Origin: Zhongshania antarctica
GTDB taxonomy: Bacteria > Pseudomonadota > Gammaproteobacteria > Pseudomonadales > Spongiibacteraceae
Direction of reading: 5' to 3'
Assembly (NCBI RefSeq): GCF_014202945.1
Contig: NZ_JACHHW010000001.1
Span: 434,001-498,000 of the forward strand
DNA length: 64,000 nucleotides
This document shows, one piece after another, positions 37,452 to 46,696 of this stretch (its first letter is position 1; every line of letters begins with the position of its first letter). The notes beneath the pieces are model-generated. The model was not told where the DNA came from. It saw nothing but the letters and a program-made list of their open reading frames with translations, and ran no database searches. A program made the position numbers and the translations under genes.

Positions 37452-39134
37452 TCAATTCGGCCAATAAACCGTTTCGTCACTTGGCGTCACCGGCTCTGCC
37501 AAGGTCTTATCTATCGCCACCGGTATCTCAGCAACATAGGGATAAAGGACTGGGGTTCTACCGGCTTGATGTTCTTGCAGCATCGCGGTGAGCTTAGCCA
37601 CGACGTCTGGCTGCTGAGCGGCTAAATTAATTTGCTCGGTGGGGTCTACGGACAAGTCGAATAGCCACTGCCTTTTGGGGTTCTCGGATACTTGCAGTTT
37701 CCAGTCTTTATGGCGCACAACCTGATAGTAGCCGCTCTGCCAAAACAAGGTGTCTCTTGTCCACTCTGCCGCGGGCGCGCCGCTTGCGTCAACTCCCGTC
37801 GCTAACGGCAATAAGTTTTCACCGTCGATGACGCGATCTTCCGGCAACTTAGCTTGGGCGGCAGCGACCAAGGTTGGCAAAAAATCGATATGGGCAGCTG
37901 GGGTGTCGACTTTGGTGTCTCGCGGGATGTGTGCTGGCCAGCGCATGAATAAGGGCACGCGAATACCGCCTTCAAACATAGTGAGTTTCCACCCGCGATA
38001 CGGGGCATTAATATCTGGTATGCCGATGTAACCGGCGCCGCCGTTATCGCTGGAGAACACTACAATGGTGTTGTCAGAAAGGCCTTCTTCATTCAGCGTT
38101 GCTAAAATGCGGCCAACACTGCGGTCTACTGCCCGTACCATCGCGGCGTATACCCTTGCCCGGTGAGGCTTAATGTCGCCAACGGCTTCATAGTCTTCAC
38201 GGGTTGCCTGCAAGGGTGTGTGCGCACCCCAATGAGCGAGGTAGAGAAAGAAGGGACGATTTTTATTGGCCTTGATAATTTTTATCGATTCATCGGTCCA
38301 GTAATCGGTAAGGTAGCGCTTAGGTTCAAAGACCGGCCCGCCATCATTAAAAGCGGCAGCGTAGCGCATTTTTGCCCACAGAAATTGGTCGATTGGATCA
38401 AAGTCGACTTTGGCATTGACCACATCGGGATGGTCAACCGGCAGATACAAGCCGCTGTGCATTAATAAACTTTGCTCAAAGCCCTGCTCCTCTGGGCTAA
38501 AACCTTTGCCTCGACCCAGATGCCATTTACCAATATGAGCGGTGTAGTAACCGCGATCGCGCAGGATTTCGGCAAGGGTAATTTCAGAACTCGGCAGGCC
38601 TTGCTCGTCAAAGGATGGGATTTTGTTCGCACCGGCTTTATTGTAAATGCTCGGCGGCAGGCCGTTATCATGGGACGAGGCAATCATGGTTGCCATTGCC
38701 CCCATACCGTCTGGTGTCGGCGTAAATTCAAATCCGGTACGTGTTGGGTAGCGGCCGGTTAAGAGCATGGCCCGCGACGGCGCGCAGGTCCCTGCGCCGG
38801 AATAGGCCTGGCTAAAGTTAGCGCCACTGGCGGCCAGTTCATCAATATTGGGGGTTTGCACCTGGCCGTTGGCCAGACCGCCGCCATAGGTAGATATGTC
38901 GTTAATACCTAGGTCATCGGCCAAAATCACAATGACATTGGGCGGACGATCTTGGCTCGCCGCGTCTGCCTGCGCTGGCCCCTGCTGCCAGTGTATGTCG
39001 CGGTTGGGCGCAACCTCATAAGCTCTGGCAGTCTGGAACTTCACCAAGGCCAACATAAGGTCGATTCGGTTCAGCCAAGCGATGCCCAATGCGGCGGGAA
39101 TCACGATAAAGGAGGCAATTATTATTTTTTTCAT
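37452..39134 (-). CDS. Sulfatase (arylsulfatase-type, third in island)
   Basis: Sulfatase of 560 aa, more distant from the other two. It has an N-terminal hydrophobic signal or anchor (1-20), LADDLGINDIS for metal binding, the formylglycine motif CAPSR (117-121) followed by AMLLTGRYPTRTGF, GKWHLG and SSDNGGAGY. There is no C-terminal helix. It is on the minus strand, about 120 bp downstream of operator B. The YPTRTGFE region is typical of arylsulfatase A-like enzymes; substrate unknown. Confidence 0.93.
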   Translation of the reverse strand: MKKIIIASFIVIPAALGIAWLNRIDLMLALVKFQTARAYEVAPNRDIHWQQGPAQADAASQDRPPNVIVILADDLGINDISTYGGGLANGQVQTPNIDELAASGANFSQAYSGAGTCAPSRAMLLTGRYPTRTGFEFTPTPDGMGAMATMIASSHDNGLPPSIYNKAGANKIPSFDEQGLPSSEITLAEILRDRGYYTAHIGKWHLGRGKGFSPEEQGFEQSLLMHSGLYLPVDHPDVVNAKVDFDPIDQFLWAKMRYAAAFNDGGPVFEPKRYLTDYWTDESIKIIKANKNRPFFLYLAHWGAHTPLQATREDYEAVGDIKPHRARVYAAMVRAVDRSVGRILATLNEEGLSDNTIVVFSSDNGGAGYIGIPDINAPYRGWKLTMFEGGIRVPLFMRWPAHIPRDTKVDTPAAHIDFLPTLVAAAQAKLPEDRVIDGENLLPLATGVDASGAPAAEWTRDTLFWQSGYYQVVRHKDWKLQVSENPKRQWLFDLSVDPTEQINLAAQQPDVVAKLTAMLQEHQAGRTPVLYPYVAEIPVAIDKTLAEPVTPSDETVYWPN

Positions 39135-39252
39135 TGAGCGATCCTTTTGCCAAATCGAACAGTGCTATGCCACTAAACCTTAGTTTGTACTGGTGACTTA
39201 GGACTATCTGTTCCACGCTTGGCGTTAAATTAAAACAGCGACAGCATTATTA

Positions 39253-39269
39253 TGGCACTTATAGTGTCA
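39253..39269. promoter_or_regulatory. Palindromic operator, site B
   Basis: TGGCAC-TTATA-GTGTCA, a perfect match to the shared 17-bp element. It lies 119 bp upstream of the minus-strand sulfatase start and between that gene and the end of the cytochrome gene. Confidence 0.7.
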
Positions 39270-39338
39270 TTTTATTTAAGTACTGTAAACACCCCTAGAA
39301 ATCCGCCCAGAGGCGAGCGTCTAATTTATCATCCGTCA

Positions 39339-41447
39339 CTATTTGATTAGGGCGTTTCCGGCGTCGCGACCACTGCGCTTTTGCAGGTAAAGCGATAGCA
39401 AATCGCTCGTTAAGGGCGAGGCATGGCCTCGACTCGCGACGGTCTTTAACACGGTAATCGCCTCGTCGAGTTGCCCGCGATTTTCCAAAGCAACCGCATA
39501 GCCATAGGCGAACTCAGGGCGATGGGGTGCGAGATCAAAAGCCTGCTTTAAACCGGTCAGCGCCCGCGCATACTCTTTTGCCCGAACCCAATACAAGCCA
39601 AGTTGATACGCCGCATCCGCAGATTTAACATCTGCCTGCTGAGCCTCTTGCAACCAACTCAATTCCGCATCACTGCCCCTTGTCAGCATGGCCAGTTGCA
39701 GATACGGGTACACAAACGCCGCATCCAATTTAATTGCCTGCAGGTAGAGCTCACCGGCTTCCGCCATACGCCCTCGCGCTAATTGGTAGTTGGCAAAATT
39801 AGCGGCAATTTGTGGGCTGTCCCGGTGGGTGTTCATCAGCGACTCATACTCCGTAAACAGCGCTGCCAGCTGAGCCGACTGCGCTTGGCTCAGCTGCGCG
39901 GGTGCGGTACCGGCCAGCACCGGAGCCAATTCCATTCGCAACATTTTACTGTTGTCTGCCAATAGCGCGGACAGGCGGCGCCAGCGCTCCGCACTTGGCG
40001 CTTGCGCAAATGCCCGAACGCCAGCTGCTCTCACCAGCGGTGATGGGCTTTGAAGTTTGCTGAGCAGCACATTTTGCTGGGCATAATCGTAGGGTGACAG
40101 CTGCGCCAATAAACTGGCCTCACGTATTGGCGACAAGGTATCAGCAATGCTTTGGTAAAGTGCCATATTAGCCGCCCCGCCGTCCGCCAACGTGGCAAAA
40201 TCCCGAGTTTTAATCTGCGATGGACTCGCGACTTTGGGTAAGCGCTCCGACAACTTCGCCATTGGCATTTCAGCGTGGCAGCTGCGGCAGGCATCGGGAC
40301 TGCCCAATGCCTTGCTTAAAGCCGGATCTGGAATCACAAAGCGATGATCCCGACGCGCATCGACGCCCATATATACGGTTGCGGGCATATGGCAGTCAAC
40401 ACAGCCCGCCGAGCCAGTCTGGTGGCGGTGATGGCTGGGCACGGCAAAGGTATCGGCCTTGTGGCATTGCAGGCACACGCCGTCGCCCTCGGCCCGCAGT
40501 TTCGCACTGTGGGGCTCGTGGCAATTGCTGCACACTACGCCTGCGGCATGCATACGGCTCTGCAGGAATGAACCTAGCTCAAAGACTTCATCGCGAATTT
40601 GGCCGTCTTGGTAATAAAAGGGCTGGTGCGGTAAAACCGGACTAACATGGTCAAAGAGTTCAGCCTTAGGGTGCCAGCTACCAATTTGCTCACTGCGAGT
40701 GTGGCATTGGGCGCAGCTTGAAAGCTGCGCGCCCACCGGCGGCGATTCACGACTAGCGATGGCTTGGTCTTGATCCCAAGCCCATTGTCCCCCGTCTTTT
40801 AAGCTGGCGGCAAAGCCAGCATTTAGCTTATCGAGCTTAGCGCCAGCCGCCCAAGCGAGGTGTGCTTTTGCGTCGCCATGACAGGCCGCGCAGGAAACAT
40901 TCACTTCATCAAAGCGCGTTGCGAAACTATCGCTGGCTGGGTCATAGGCCTTTACTAAATTGGTAGAGTGACAGCTCGCACAGGAGGTATTCCAAGTAAA
41001 ACCGGGGTGGTCCCAGTTAAGATCGGATTCCAGCGCATACCAGCGCTGGCCGCCTTCAAATTGCGGTCGCGTATCCCAGGCAACGGGAATCGCCTGGTAG
41101 CGGCCTCTTGGCAAACGCGCAAGATATTGTTGCAGAGGCGTGAAACCAAATACGTAGTCGATAGCATAGGTTTCGGCTGTTGTGCCCTCACCGATACTCA
41201 CTTGATAGCCGAGTTCGCCAATCGTAAAGCGAAACGCTAAGTCCTTATAGTGGGTAACGGAGCCGTCAAACACCCCCGCAACGGTTTCCTGCGTCGCGGG
41301 CAACATGGCCTTGGCGTGGTGGGACTGTTCCCAGAGTGCGACTTCTTTTGCATGGCAAGCCCCACAAGCGCTATCGGCCACGGCCAAGGGCGCGTATAAA
41401 ATAGCGAAAAGACACAATATTTTTAATCGTAAGCAAGGGGTATTCAA
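39339..41447 (-). CDS. Octaheme c-type cytochrome fused to TPR-like repeats
   Basis: Secreted multiheme protein of about 702 aa. I prefer the TTG start at 41447, with AGAGGA 9 nt upstream and a signal peptide directly after it (LRLKILCLFAILYAPLAVADS); ATG at 41528 would add 27 residues before the signal. Eight CxxCH sites are present in the first half: CGACH, CASCH, CAACH, CAQCH, CSNCH, CLQCH, CVDCH, CRSCH. The layout recalls the cytochrome c554/nitrite-reductase-like multiheme group. The second half has helical HEAT/TPR-like repeats (MAEAGELYLQAIKLDAAFVY; ALTGLKQAFDLAPHRPEFAY). Electron-transfer or redox enzyme role inferred; partner unknown. Confidence 0.85.
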   Translation of the reverse strand: MNTPCLRLKILCLFAILYAPLAVADSACGACHAKEVALWEQSHHAKAMLPATQETVAGVFDGSVTHYKDLAFRFTIGELGYQVSIGEGTTAETYAIDYVFGFTPLQQYLARLPRGRYQAIPVAWDTRPQFEGGQRWYALESDLNWDHPGFTWNTSCASCHSTNLVKAYDPASDSFATRFDEVNVSCAACHGDAKAHLAWAAGAKLDKLNAGFAASLKDGGQWAWDQDQAIASRESPPVGAQLSSCAQCHTRSEQIGSWHPKAELFDHVSPVLPHQPFYYQDGQIRDEVFELGSFLQSRMHAAGVVCSNCHEPHSAKLRAEGDGVCLQCHKADTFAVPSHHRHQTGSAGCVDCHMPATVYMGVDARRDHRFVIPDPALSKALGSPDACRSCHAEMPMAKLSERLPKVASPSQIKTRDFATLADGGAANMALYQSIADTLSPIREASLLAQLSPYDYAQQNVLLSKLQSPSPLVRAAGVRAFAQAPSAERWRRLSALLADNSKMLRMELAPVLAGTAPAQLSQAQSAQLAALFTEYESLMNTHRDSPQIAANFANYQLARGRMAEAGELYLQAIKLDAAFVYPYLQLAMLTRGSDAELSWLQEAQQADVKSADAAYQLGLYWVRAKEYARALTGLKQAFDLAPHRPEFAYGYAVALENRGQLDEAITVLKTVASRGHASPLTSDLLSLYLQKRSGRDAGNALIK

Positions 41448-41593
41448 CAGACCTTTTCCTCTGTACGCGACAGTCGCTTTGTCGCACTCGAACTTAGCAC
41501 CACTATAGTCACTGCAGATAGATGCCATAAACGTATTATTAATTCGCTTTTAACGGCGCTGAAGCGGTAGCGGCCATCGCTCCCGCATTATAT

Positions 41594-41610
41594 TGACACA
41601 GAATGTGCCA
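41594..41610. promoter_or_regulatory. Palindromic operator, site C
   Basis: TGACAC-AGAAT-GTGCCA, a perfect match to the shared 17-bp element read on the opposite strand. It lies between the divergent cytochrome (41447) and GST (41655) genes. It overlaps a TTGACA -35-like hexamer with TTATTT 17 bp later, placing it in the plus-strand promoter. Confidence 0.7.
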
Positions 41611-41654
41611 AAATGTTATTTTCCAGCGACGATTATCGCTCACAAGGCGCAAGC

Positions 41655-42803
41655 ATGAGTACACCTTATAAGCTTTACGGCATCCCCGCCTCGCTGTATA
41701 CCGCGAAAGCGCGTAGCTACTTGCGCAAGCAAAAAATCGACTTTGTGGAGTATGCGGTATCTGATCCGCACTACCAAAAAAACATTATCCCGCAGCTTGG
41801 GCGAATGATTATGCCCGTACTTGAAGCGCCAAACGGCGAGATCATTCAAGACAGCGCAGACATTATTCGTTACATCGAAACAGTGGACGCAAGCTTATCG
41901 CCAAGCCTGCCTAAAACACCGCTATTACAAGCTGTTGCCCATCTTTTTGAGTTATACGGCGGTGAGGGTTTACTCCGCCCCGCCATGCACTATCGCTGGA
42001 GTTTCGACGAGTTAAATTTACACTACCTCCATTCAGAATTCGCTTGCTTGGCCCCACCTGGCACCGACGATGCGAGCTACCAACAGATTTTTGACTTCGG
42101 CAGTGGCCTCATGCGCAAGGCCGCGCATTCCTTTGGGGTAAATGAAAATAGCGCGCCGCTTATTGAATCTTCCTACCGGGAGTTTTTAGATCTATTCTCA
42201 GCCCATTTGCGGCTACACCCCTATTTACTCGGCGCGAAGCCGACGCTGGGCGACTACGCTTTTATGGGGCCGCTCTACGCTCACTTGTACCGCGACCCTA
42301 AGCCCGGCCAATTGATGCGTCAGCATGCACCGCTGGTGGCGCGCTGGGTAGAGCGAATGAATGCCCCCGAGAATAACTGGGCAGACCACTGTGCAGACCA
42401 AGCGGAGTTTGAAGTCGACAATGAACTGCCAGAAACCCTCAACGCACTAATGCATTACATCGCGACAGACTTCCTGCCCGAGATATCTGCGCACATTAAT
42501 TTTGCTAACAACTGGCTTGCCGAAAGGCCAGATCTTAAATCAGGCAGCAATGGCTGCGACAAGCCCAGTCAACGCTTTATAGGCAATGCCGAATTTGCAT
42601 GGCGGGGCACAAAGCTCAGCACAGCGGTACTGCCATACCGCTTTTATTTATTACAAAATTTGCAGGATCATTTTGACTCGGCGCCGAAGCCAGATAAAGC
42701 CCTCATCCAAAACGTTTTCAAAGCCTGCGGCTTAGCTGACTTACTTACACTGCGAGTAGCACGGCGTGTTGAGCGTCACAATCATCTAGAGGTGTGGGGG
42801 TAA
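41655..42803 (+). CDS. Large GST-like protein with C-terminal extension
   Basis: A 382-aa protein, start ATG 41655 (MSTPYKLYGIPASLYTAKAR); an upstream ATG at 41613 is three bases past operator C and less likely. The N-terminal thioredoxin-like domain (MPVLEAPNGEIIQDSADIIRY) and a GST-like helical domain (LLGAKPTLGDYAFMGPLYAH) are clear. About 130 extra residues at the C terminus have no match I recognise (HINFANNWLAERPDLKSG to the end). Usual GSTs are near 210-230 aa. Glutathione use is plausible but unproven. Confidence 0.78.
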   Translation: MSTPYKLYGIPASLYTAKARSYLRKQKIDFVEYAVSDPHYQKNIIPQLGRMIMPVLEAPNGEIIQDSADIIRYIETVDASLSPSLPKTPLLQAVAHLFELYGGEGLLRPAMHYRWSFDELNLHYLHSEFACLAPPGTDDASYQQIFDFGSGLMRKAAHSFGVNENSAPLIESSYREFLDLFSAHLRLHPYLLGAKPTLGDYAFMGPLYAHLYRDPKPGQLMRQHAPLVARWVERMNAPENNWADHCADQAEFEVDNELPETLNALMHYIATDFLPEISAHINFANNWLAERPDLKSGSNGCDKPSQRFIGNAEFAWRGTKLSTAVLPYRFYLLQNLQDHFDSAPKPDKALIQNVFKACGLADLLTLRVARRVERHNHLEVWG

Positions 42804-42893
42804 ACCCCTCCACTCAGTTTGCACCGCGAAATAAATACGTAACGCAATTATTTTAGCTAAAAGTAATTTACCCGCAATTTTGGAGTCACAATA

Positions 42894-43577
42894 ATGATCG
42901 ACCTTTATACCGCCCCCACGCCCAACGGTCACAAAGCCTCCTGCACCTTGGAAGCCCTTGGCTTTGAATACAACACTCACTTTGTGAACATCACCGAGGG
43001 CGAACAGAAAAAGCCGGCATTTTTAGCGATTAATCCTAACGGGCGAATTCCCGCCATTGTCGACCGCGACTTGGGCGATTTCCCGATTTTCGAATCTGGT
43101 GCCATTATGATTCACCTCGCCGAAAAGGCAGGACGCTTACTGCCAACAGACGCGAAAGGCCGTGCAATGGTCATGCAATGGCTTATGTTTCAAATGGGCG
43201 GCGTAGGGCCAATGATGGGCCAAGCGAATGTATTTTTTCGCTATTTCCCTGAAAAAATACCTGCTGCAATTGATCGTTACCAAAATGAAAGTCGCCGCTT
43301 ATTCGAAGTATTAGACAAGCGCCTGAGCGAAAGCCAGTGGCTAGCCGACGATTACTCGATAGCCGATATCGCCAATTGGTGCTGGGTGCGCACCCACAAA
43401 TGGTCTGGGGTATCTGTCGACGGCCTCGATCATTTAGGACGCTGGCTAAATACCATGCGCGAGCAGCCCGGCATGCAAAAAGGCATTGAGGTGCCGTTTA
43501 GTCTCGATAATTTATTAGAAGACAAAGACGCGCAGAAGAAATTTACCGACAACGCAAATAAGCTCTTACAAAAATAG
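42894..43577 (+). CDS. Glutathione S-transferase, YfcG/nu-class-like
   Basis: A 227-aa GST with N-terminal [20 protein letters not shown], the nu-class pattern of an Asn following Thr-Pro, and [13 protein letters not shown] and [12 protein letters not shown] for glutathione contact. The C-terminal domain has [17 protein letters not shown]. It resembles E. coli YfcG, a disulfide reductase with no catalytic Cys. It follows the larger GST by 90 bp and may be co-transcribed from site C. Confidence 0.87.
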   Translation: MIDLYTAPTPNGHKASCTLEALGFEYNTHFVNITEGEQKKPAFLAINPNGRIPAIVDRDLGDFPIFESGAIMIHLAEKAGRLLPTDAKGRAMVMQWLMFQMGGVGPMMGQANVFFRYFPEKIPAAIDRYQNESRRLFEVLDKRLSESQWLADDYSIADIANWCWVRTHKWSGVSVDGLDHLGRWLNTMREQPGMQKGIEVPFSLDNLLEDKDAQKKFTDNANKLLQK

Positions 43578-43612
43578 GGGCGCGGCCAATTAGTGTCGTA
43601 CCCCAGTCAAAT

Positions 43613-43629
43613 AGACAGTAACAATGTCA
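43613..43629. promoter_or_regulatory. Degenerate palindromic operator, site E
   Basis: AGACAG-TAACA-ATGTCA keeps the symmetrical core GACA-N7-TGTC of the shared operator and matches 9 of 12 consensus positions. It lies about 100 bp before tetR, as expected for weak autoregulation. Confidence 0.35.
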
Positions 43630-43726
43630 CTAGTTACAATGCCCTAAATTCAAAGCCAGCGTTGCAATACAGCGTCTCATTGCGCCTATCGCGGCTCCAA
43701 CAATCATACTCGCTAAGCGATTAATT

Positions 43727-44317
43727 ATGCCTAAAGACGCAACACCAGTAGAAAGTGATGGCCGCCGTCAACGCACCGAGCGCAGCCGCAGCGCCATCAT
43801 TAATGCCGCCCTCGAATTAATCGAAGAAGGCGTACTCATCGCGACGGCTCAACAAATTACCGACCGTGCCAACGTCGGCATTCGCACCTTTTTTCGCCAC
43901 TTTGAAGACATGGGCGCCCTCGCTCAAGCGGTTGATGAAAGTATTCGCGGGCAATACGAAGCGGCCATGCTCGACGCCGACCGCAGCGGCACACTTGAGG
44001 AGCGCATTCTGCATGCAGTGGAGCGTCACGCCGACGTCTACGAGCAAAACTACAATATAATCTTAGCGACGACTGCCCAGCGCTGGCGCCTTGAAGTATT
44101 GCAGCAAAACTACGCCCGCGTGCAAAAAGGCCTGCGCAAAGATCTTGATAATTGGCTACCGGAACTCAAGACCATTGCCTCGTCACAACGCGAAGCCATA
44201 GATGCTATTGCCTCTTTTGAAATGTGGCACCGGCTTCGAGAACATCAGGGCCTAAGCGTCAAAACCTGTATAGAGATAATTAACGGCCTGCTGCTAAACC
44301 TGACCCAAAGCGCTTAA
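43727..44317 (+). CDS. TetR-family transcriptional regulator
   Basis: A 196-aa repressor-type protein. The N-terminal HTH is at about residues 17-65 (RSAIINAALELIEEGV, TAQQITDRANVGIRTFFRHF), followed by a ligand-binding helical domain. It sits in the middle of the genes that carry the shared palindrome and has a degenerate copy upstream, so it is my first candidate for the operator-binding regulator. That assignment is inference; the LysR and AraC proteins and regulators outside the window are alternatives. Confidence 0.93.
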   Translation: MPKDATPVESDGRRQRTERSRSAIINAALELIEEGVLIATAQQITDRANVGIRTFFRHFEDMGALAQAVDESIRGQYEAAMLDADRSGTLEERILHAVERHADVYEQNYNIILATTAQRWRLEVLQQNYARVQKGLRKDLDNWLPELKTIASSQREAIDAIASFEMWHRLREHQGLSVKTCIEIINGLLLNLTQSA

Positions 44318-44381
44318 ACACCTCGACTGCAATATTTGGTCGTAAGGTGTAAGCCCTATTCGCAAAACAAGGATCATATAT

Positions 44382-45146
44382 ATGAGCACTAATCTGTTTG
44401 ATTTAACTGGAAAAGTGGCGCTGGTTACCGGCGCAAGCCGTGGCATCGGCGAAGCCATTGCCCGACTTTTGGCCGAGCAAGGGGCCCATGTTATTGTCTC
44501 TAGCCGCAAAATTGACGACTGCCACACTGTCGCCAATAGCATTATTGCCGCTGGCCACAGCGCTGAAGCCTTGGCCTGCCACGTTGGTGATATGGAACAA
44601 ATTGCCGATATTTTTCAAACAATTCGTAAGCAACACGGCAAGCTCGATATCCTAGTGAATAACGCTGCCGCCAACCCCTACTTCGGCGACGTGCTCGATA
44701 CCGACTTGGCGGCTTACAATAAAACGGTAGACGTAAATATACGCGGCTATTTCTTTATGAGCGTCGAAGGCGGCAAAATCATGCGCGACAACGGCGGTGG
44801 CGTCATTATTAACACCGCCTCAGTCAACGCGCTACAGCCTGGTGATATGCAGGGCATTTACTCTATTACCAAGGCCGCCGTGGTCAATATGACCAAGACC
44901 TTTGCCAAAGAATGTGCAAAACACAATATCCGCTGCAACGCGATATTGCCTGGTTTAACAAAAACAAAATTCGCCAGCGCACTTTTTACTCACGATAAAA
45001 TATACGAAGCCGCAATGGAAAAAATCCCCATGCGTCGCCACGCCGAACCACAGGAAATGGCCGGCACCGTGCTGTATTTGGCGTCCAACGCCAGCAGCTA
45101 TACCACGGGCGAGTGCATTGTTGTCGACGGTGGTCTAACACTTTAA
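44382..45146 (+). CDS. Short-chain dehydrogenase/reductase
   Basis: Classical SDR of 254 aa, NAD(P)-dependent oxidoreductase. Visible motifs: TGASRGIGE (cofactor, about residues 17-25), NNAAANP, the catalytic Ser in INTASVNA, and YSITKAAVV with Tyr and Lys. Ends with TTGECIVVDGGLTL, typical of the family. Follows tetR by 64 bp on the same strand. Substrate unknown, an alcohol or ketone intermediate is likely. Confidence 0.93.
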   Translation: MSTNLFDLTGKVALVTGASRGIGEAIARLLAEQGAHVIVSSRKIDDCHTVANSIIAAGHSAEALACHVGDMEQIADIFQTIRKQHGKLDILVNNAAANPYFGDVLDTDLAAYNKTVDVNIRGYFFMSVEGGKIMRDNGGGVIINTASVNALQPGDMQGIYSITKAAVVNMTKTFAKECAKHNIRCNAILPGLTKTKFASALFTHDKIYEAAMEKIPMRRHAEPQEMAGTVLYLASNASSYTTGECIVVDGGLTL

Positions 45147-45158
45147 ACAAGCAAGGGA

Positions 45159-45186
45159 TTCGCCGCGCTGTGACAAGCGCGGCGAA
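45159..45186. terminator. Hairpin between convergent SDR and DsbA-like genes
   Basis: Perfect 11-bp inverted repeat TTCGCCGCGCT / AGCGCGGCGAA with a 6-nt loop, just before the DsbA-like gene's stop. No T-tract; probably a bidirectional terminator. Confidence 0.6.
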
Positions 45187-45188
45187 AC

Positions 45189-46562
45189 TCAGCCAGCCTT
45201 AAGCAAACGCTGAATTTCGCGGCTAAATAACCAAAGGCGATCTTGACCCCACAGCGCCAACACTTGATTACCGTTCTTATCTAACAAACGAAAACTCGGC
45301 ACGCCCCATAAACCAGCGTCGTACATAGCCAGTCGATTTTGTTCGACCATCGCTTCCCAGCGCGTATCCGCCAATTGCTCCTTAGCCACCTGCCAGTCCA
45401 ATCCCGCCTGCTCAACAACCTCCTGCAAACCACTCAATTTATTAGTATTCACCCCTTCTGCAAACGCCAAACGCAAAAAGCTGGATAACAGAGCATTGCC
45501 CTTACCCTGCTCACACGCCCAGGGATAGATTGCATAACAGCGCCGCACTGGGTCTCCAATAGGGTCGTAAATAGGACCGAATGGCACGCCGCTCGCCCGC
45601 GCCTCACGACCGCAATCGGTCATAATATAAGCCCCCTTGACCCGCGTTGCCGGAACACCGCGCATGACCATTGGCAATACCGGCCGCACTACAAGCTTAA
45701 CGCCACAGTCTGCGGCCAGTTTTAGTGCCCGATCAAAGATGATGGCGGTATAAGGGCTACGCAAGGAGGGATAAATTTCAAAGGTTAGCGAGCCATTATC
45801 TTTTAGCTCACCGATTTCTACCGCTTTACGTGGTGCTAACGGCGCGGCATTTGGCTGCTTATCGACGCCGAGCGCCGCCAGTCGGGCTTCTAAATGGTAA
45901 AGACGGTCAACGCCCCAATACCACTCCTTGCCATAGTAAAACATCGCGCCCGAATAATGACCGAGCACAGCGCGTTGCGCATTACCCTGCTGAATACGCG
46001 CCGCGGTGTCACTATGGTTAGCAGCACCCAAACGCTCAGCAAGCGCGGCCAGCGTCGTCTGATCGTGATTCCATAGCGCTGTGCTCACGTCAGCGAGGCA
46101 ATCAATAAATCCCTGAGCAGTTTGCTTAGCCAGTATCGCCTGTGCTTGATCCACAAGCGCCTTAGGCGGCTGGGTGTTGCCATTGGGGAAATGCAAACCG
46201 TAGTGTGGCGCAATCTGAATGGCATCTTGCCGAGCAAGGTCACTCAGCAATTGGGGCTCGGGGGCGTTTGCGTCTTGTGACGCGGATACCAAATGGCAGA
46301 CCAACGCCACGTCGTAGCGCTTACTGATTGCCGACAATAACTGCGCGCTGAGGTGGCTGTAGCCATCATCAACTTGATGAAAGTACTCCACAATATGTGG
46401 AGAGCCAGCGCTAAGACGACGGCGCTCAAATTTAGCGCGCAGTTTAGCTTGGTAGCGCAAACTCGCGAGTCGCGACATAAACAGTGTTGAGGTCAGCCAG
46501 CGATATAATCGGCTCGGTTCAGAGCTTGATACGCCGCCTTGATTTTTAAAATTTTCAGACAT
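45189..46562 (-). CDS. Tandem DsbA-like (HCCA-isomerase/kappa-GST-type) thioredoxin-fold protein
   Basis: A 457-aa protein with two thioredoxin-fold domains: a first (about 50-235) beginning PHIVEYFHQVDDGYSHLSAQ and a second (about 255-450) beginning LTFEIYPSLRSPYTAIIFD and ending VPSFRLLDKNG. The second, with FEIYPSLRSPY and GVPSF, is the DSBA/2-hydroxychromene-2-carboxylate isomerase type. No CxxC is seen, so it is more likely a glutathione-dependent isomerase/transferase than a disulfide oxidase. Fusion of two such domains is unusual. It lies near the three GSTs. Confidence 0.75.
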   Translation of the reverse strand: MSENFKNQGGVSSSEPSRLYRWLTSTLFMSRLASLRYQAKLRAKFERRRLSAGSPHIVEYFHQVDDGYSHLSAQLLSAISKRYDVALVCHLVSASQDANAPEPQLLSDLARQDAIQIAPHYGLHFPNGNTQPPKALVDQAQAILAKQTAQGFIDCLADVSTALWNHDQTTLAALAERLGAANHSDTAARIQQGNAQRAVLGHYSGAMFYYGKEWYWGVDRLYHLEARLAALGVDKQPNAAPLAPRKAVEIGELKDNGSLTFEIYPSLRSPYTAIIFDRALKLAADCGVKLVVRPVLPMVMRGVPATRVKGAYIMTDCGREARASGVPFGPIYDPIGDPVRRCYAIYPWACEQGKGNALLSSFLRLAFAEGVNTNKLSGLQEVVEQAGLDWQVAKEQLADTRWEAMVEQNRLAMYDAGLWGVPSFRLLDKNGNQVLALWGQDRLWLFSREIQRLLKAG

Positions 46563-46696
46563 GGTCGACCTCTTTCGTCCATCGTCACTTTATAGCGCGA
46601 CAATCATTATTATTTATTCAAAAAGCGATTTTTAATACACCACGTAAATCGGCCATTGACTCTTTTCTTTACAAATGACATGTTACCCGCAAGTAT

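Noticed and set aside
40220-40645. 141-aa plus-strand frame
   Set aside because: Antisense to the octaheme cytochrome; composition is a reading-frame artefact.
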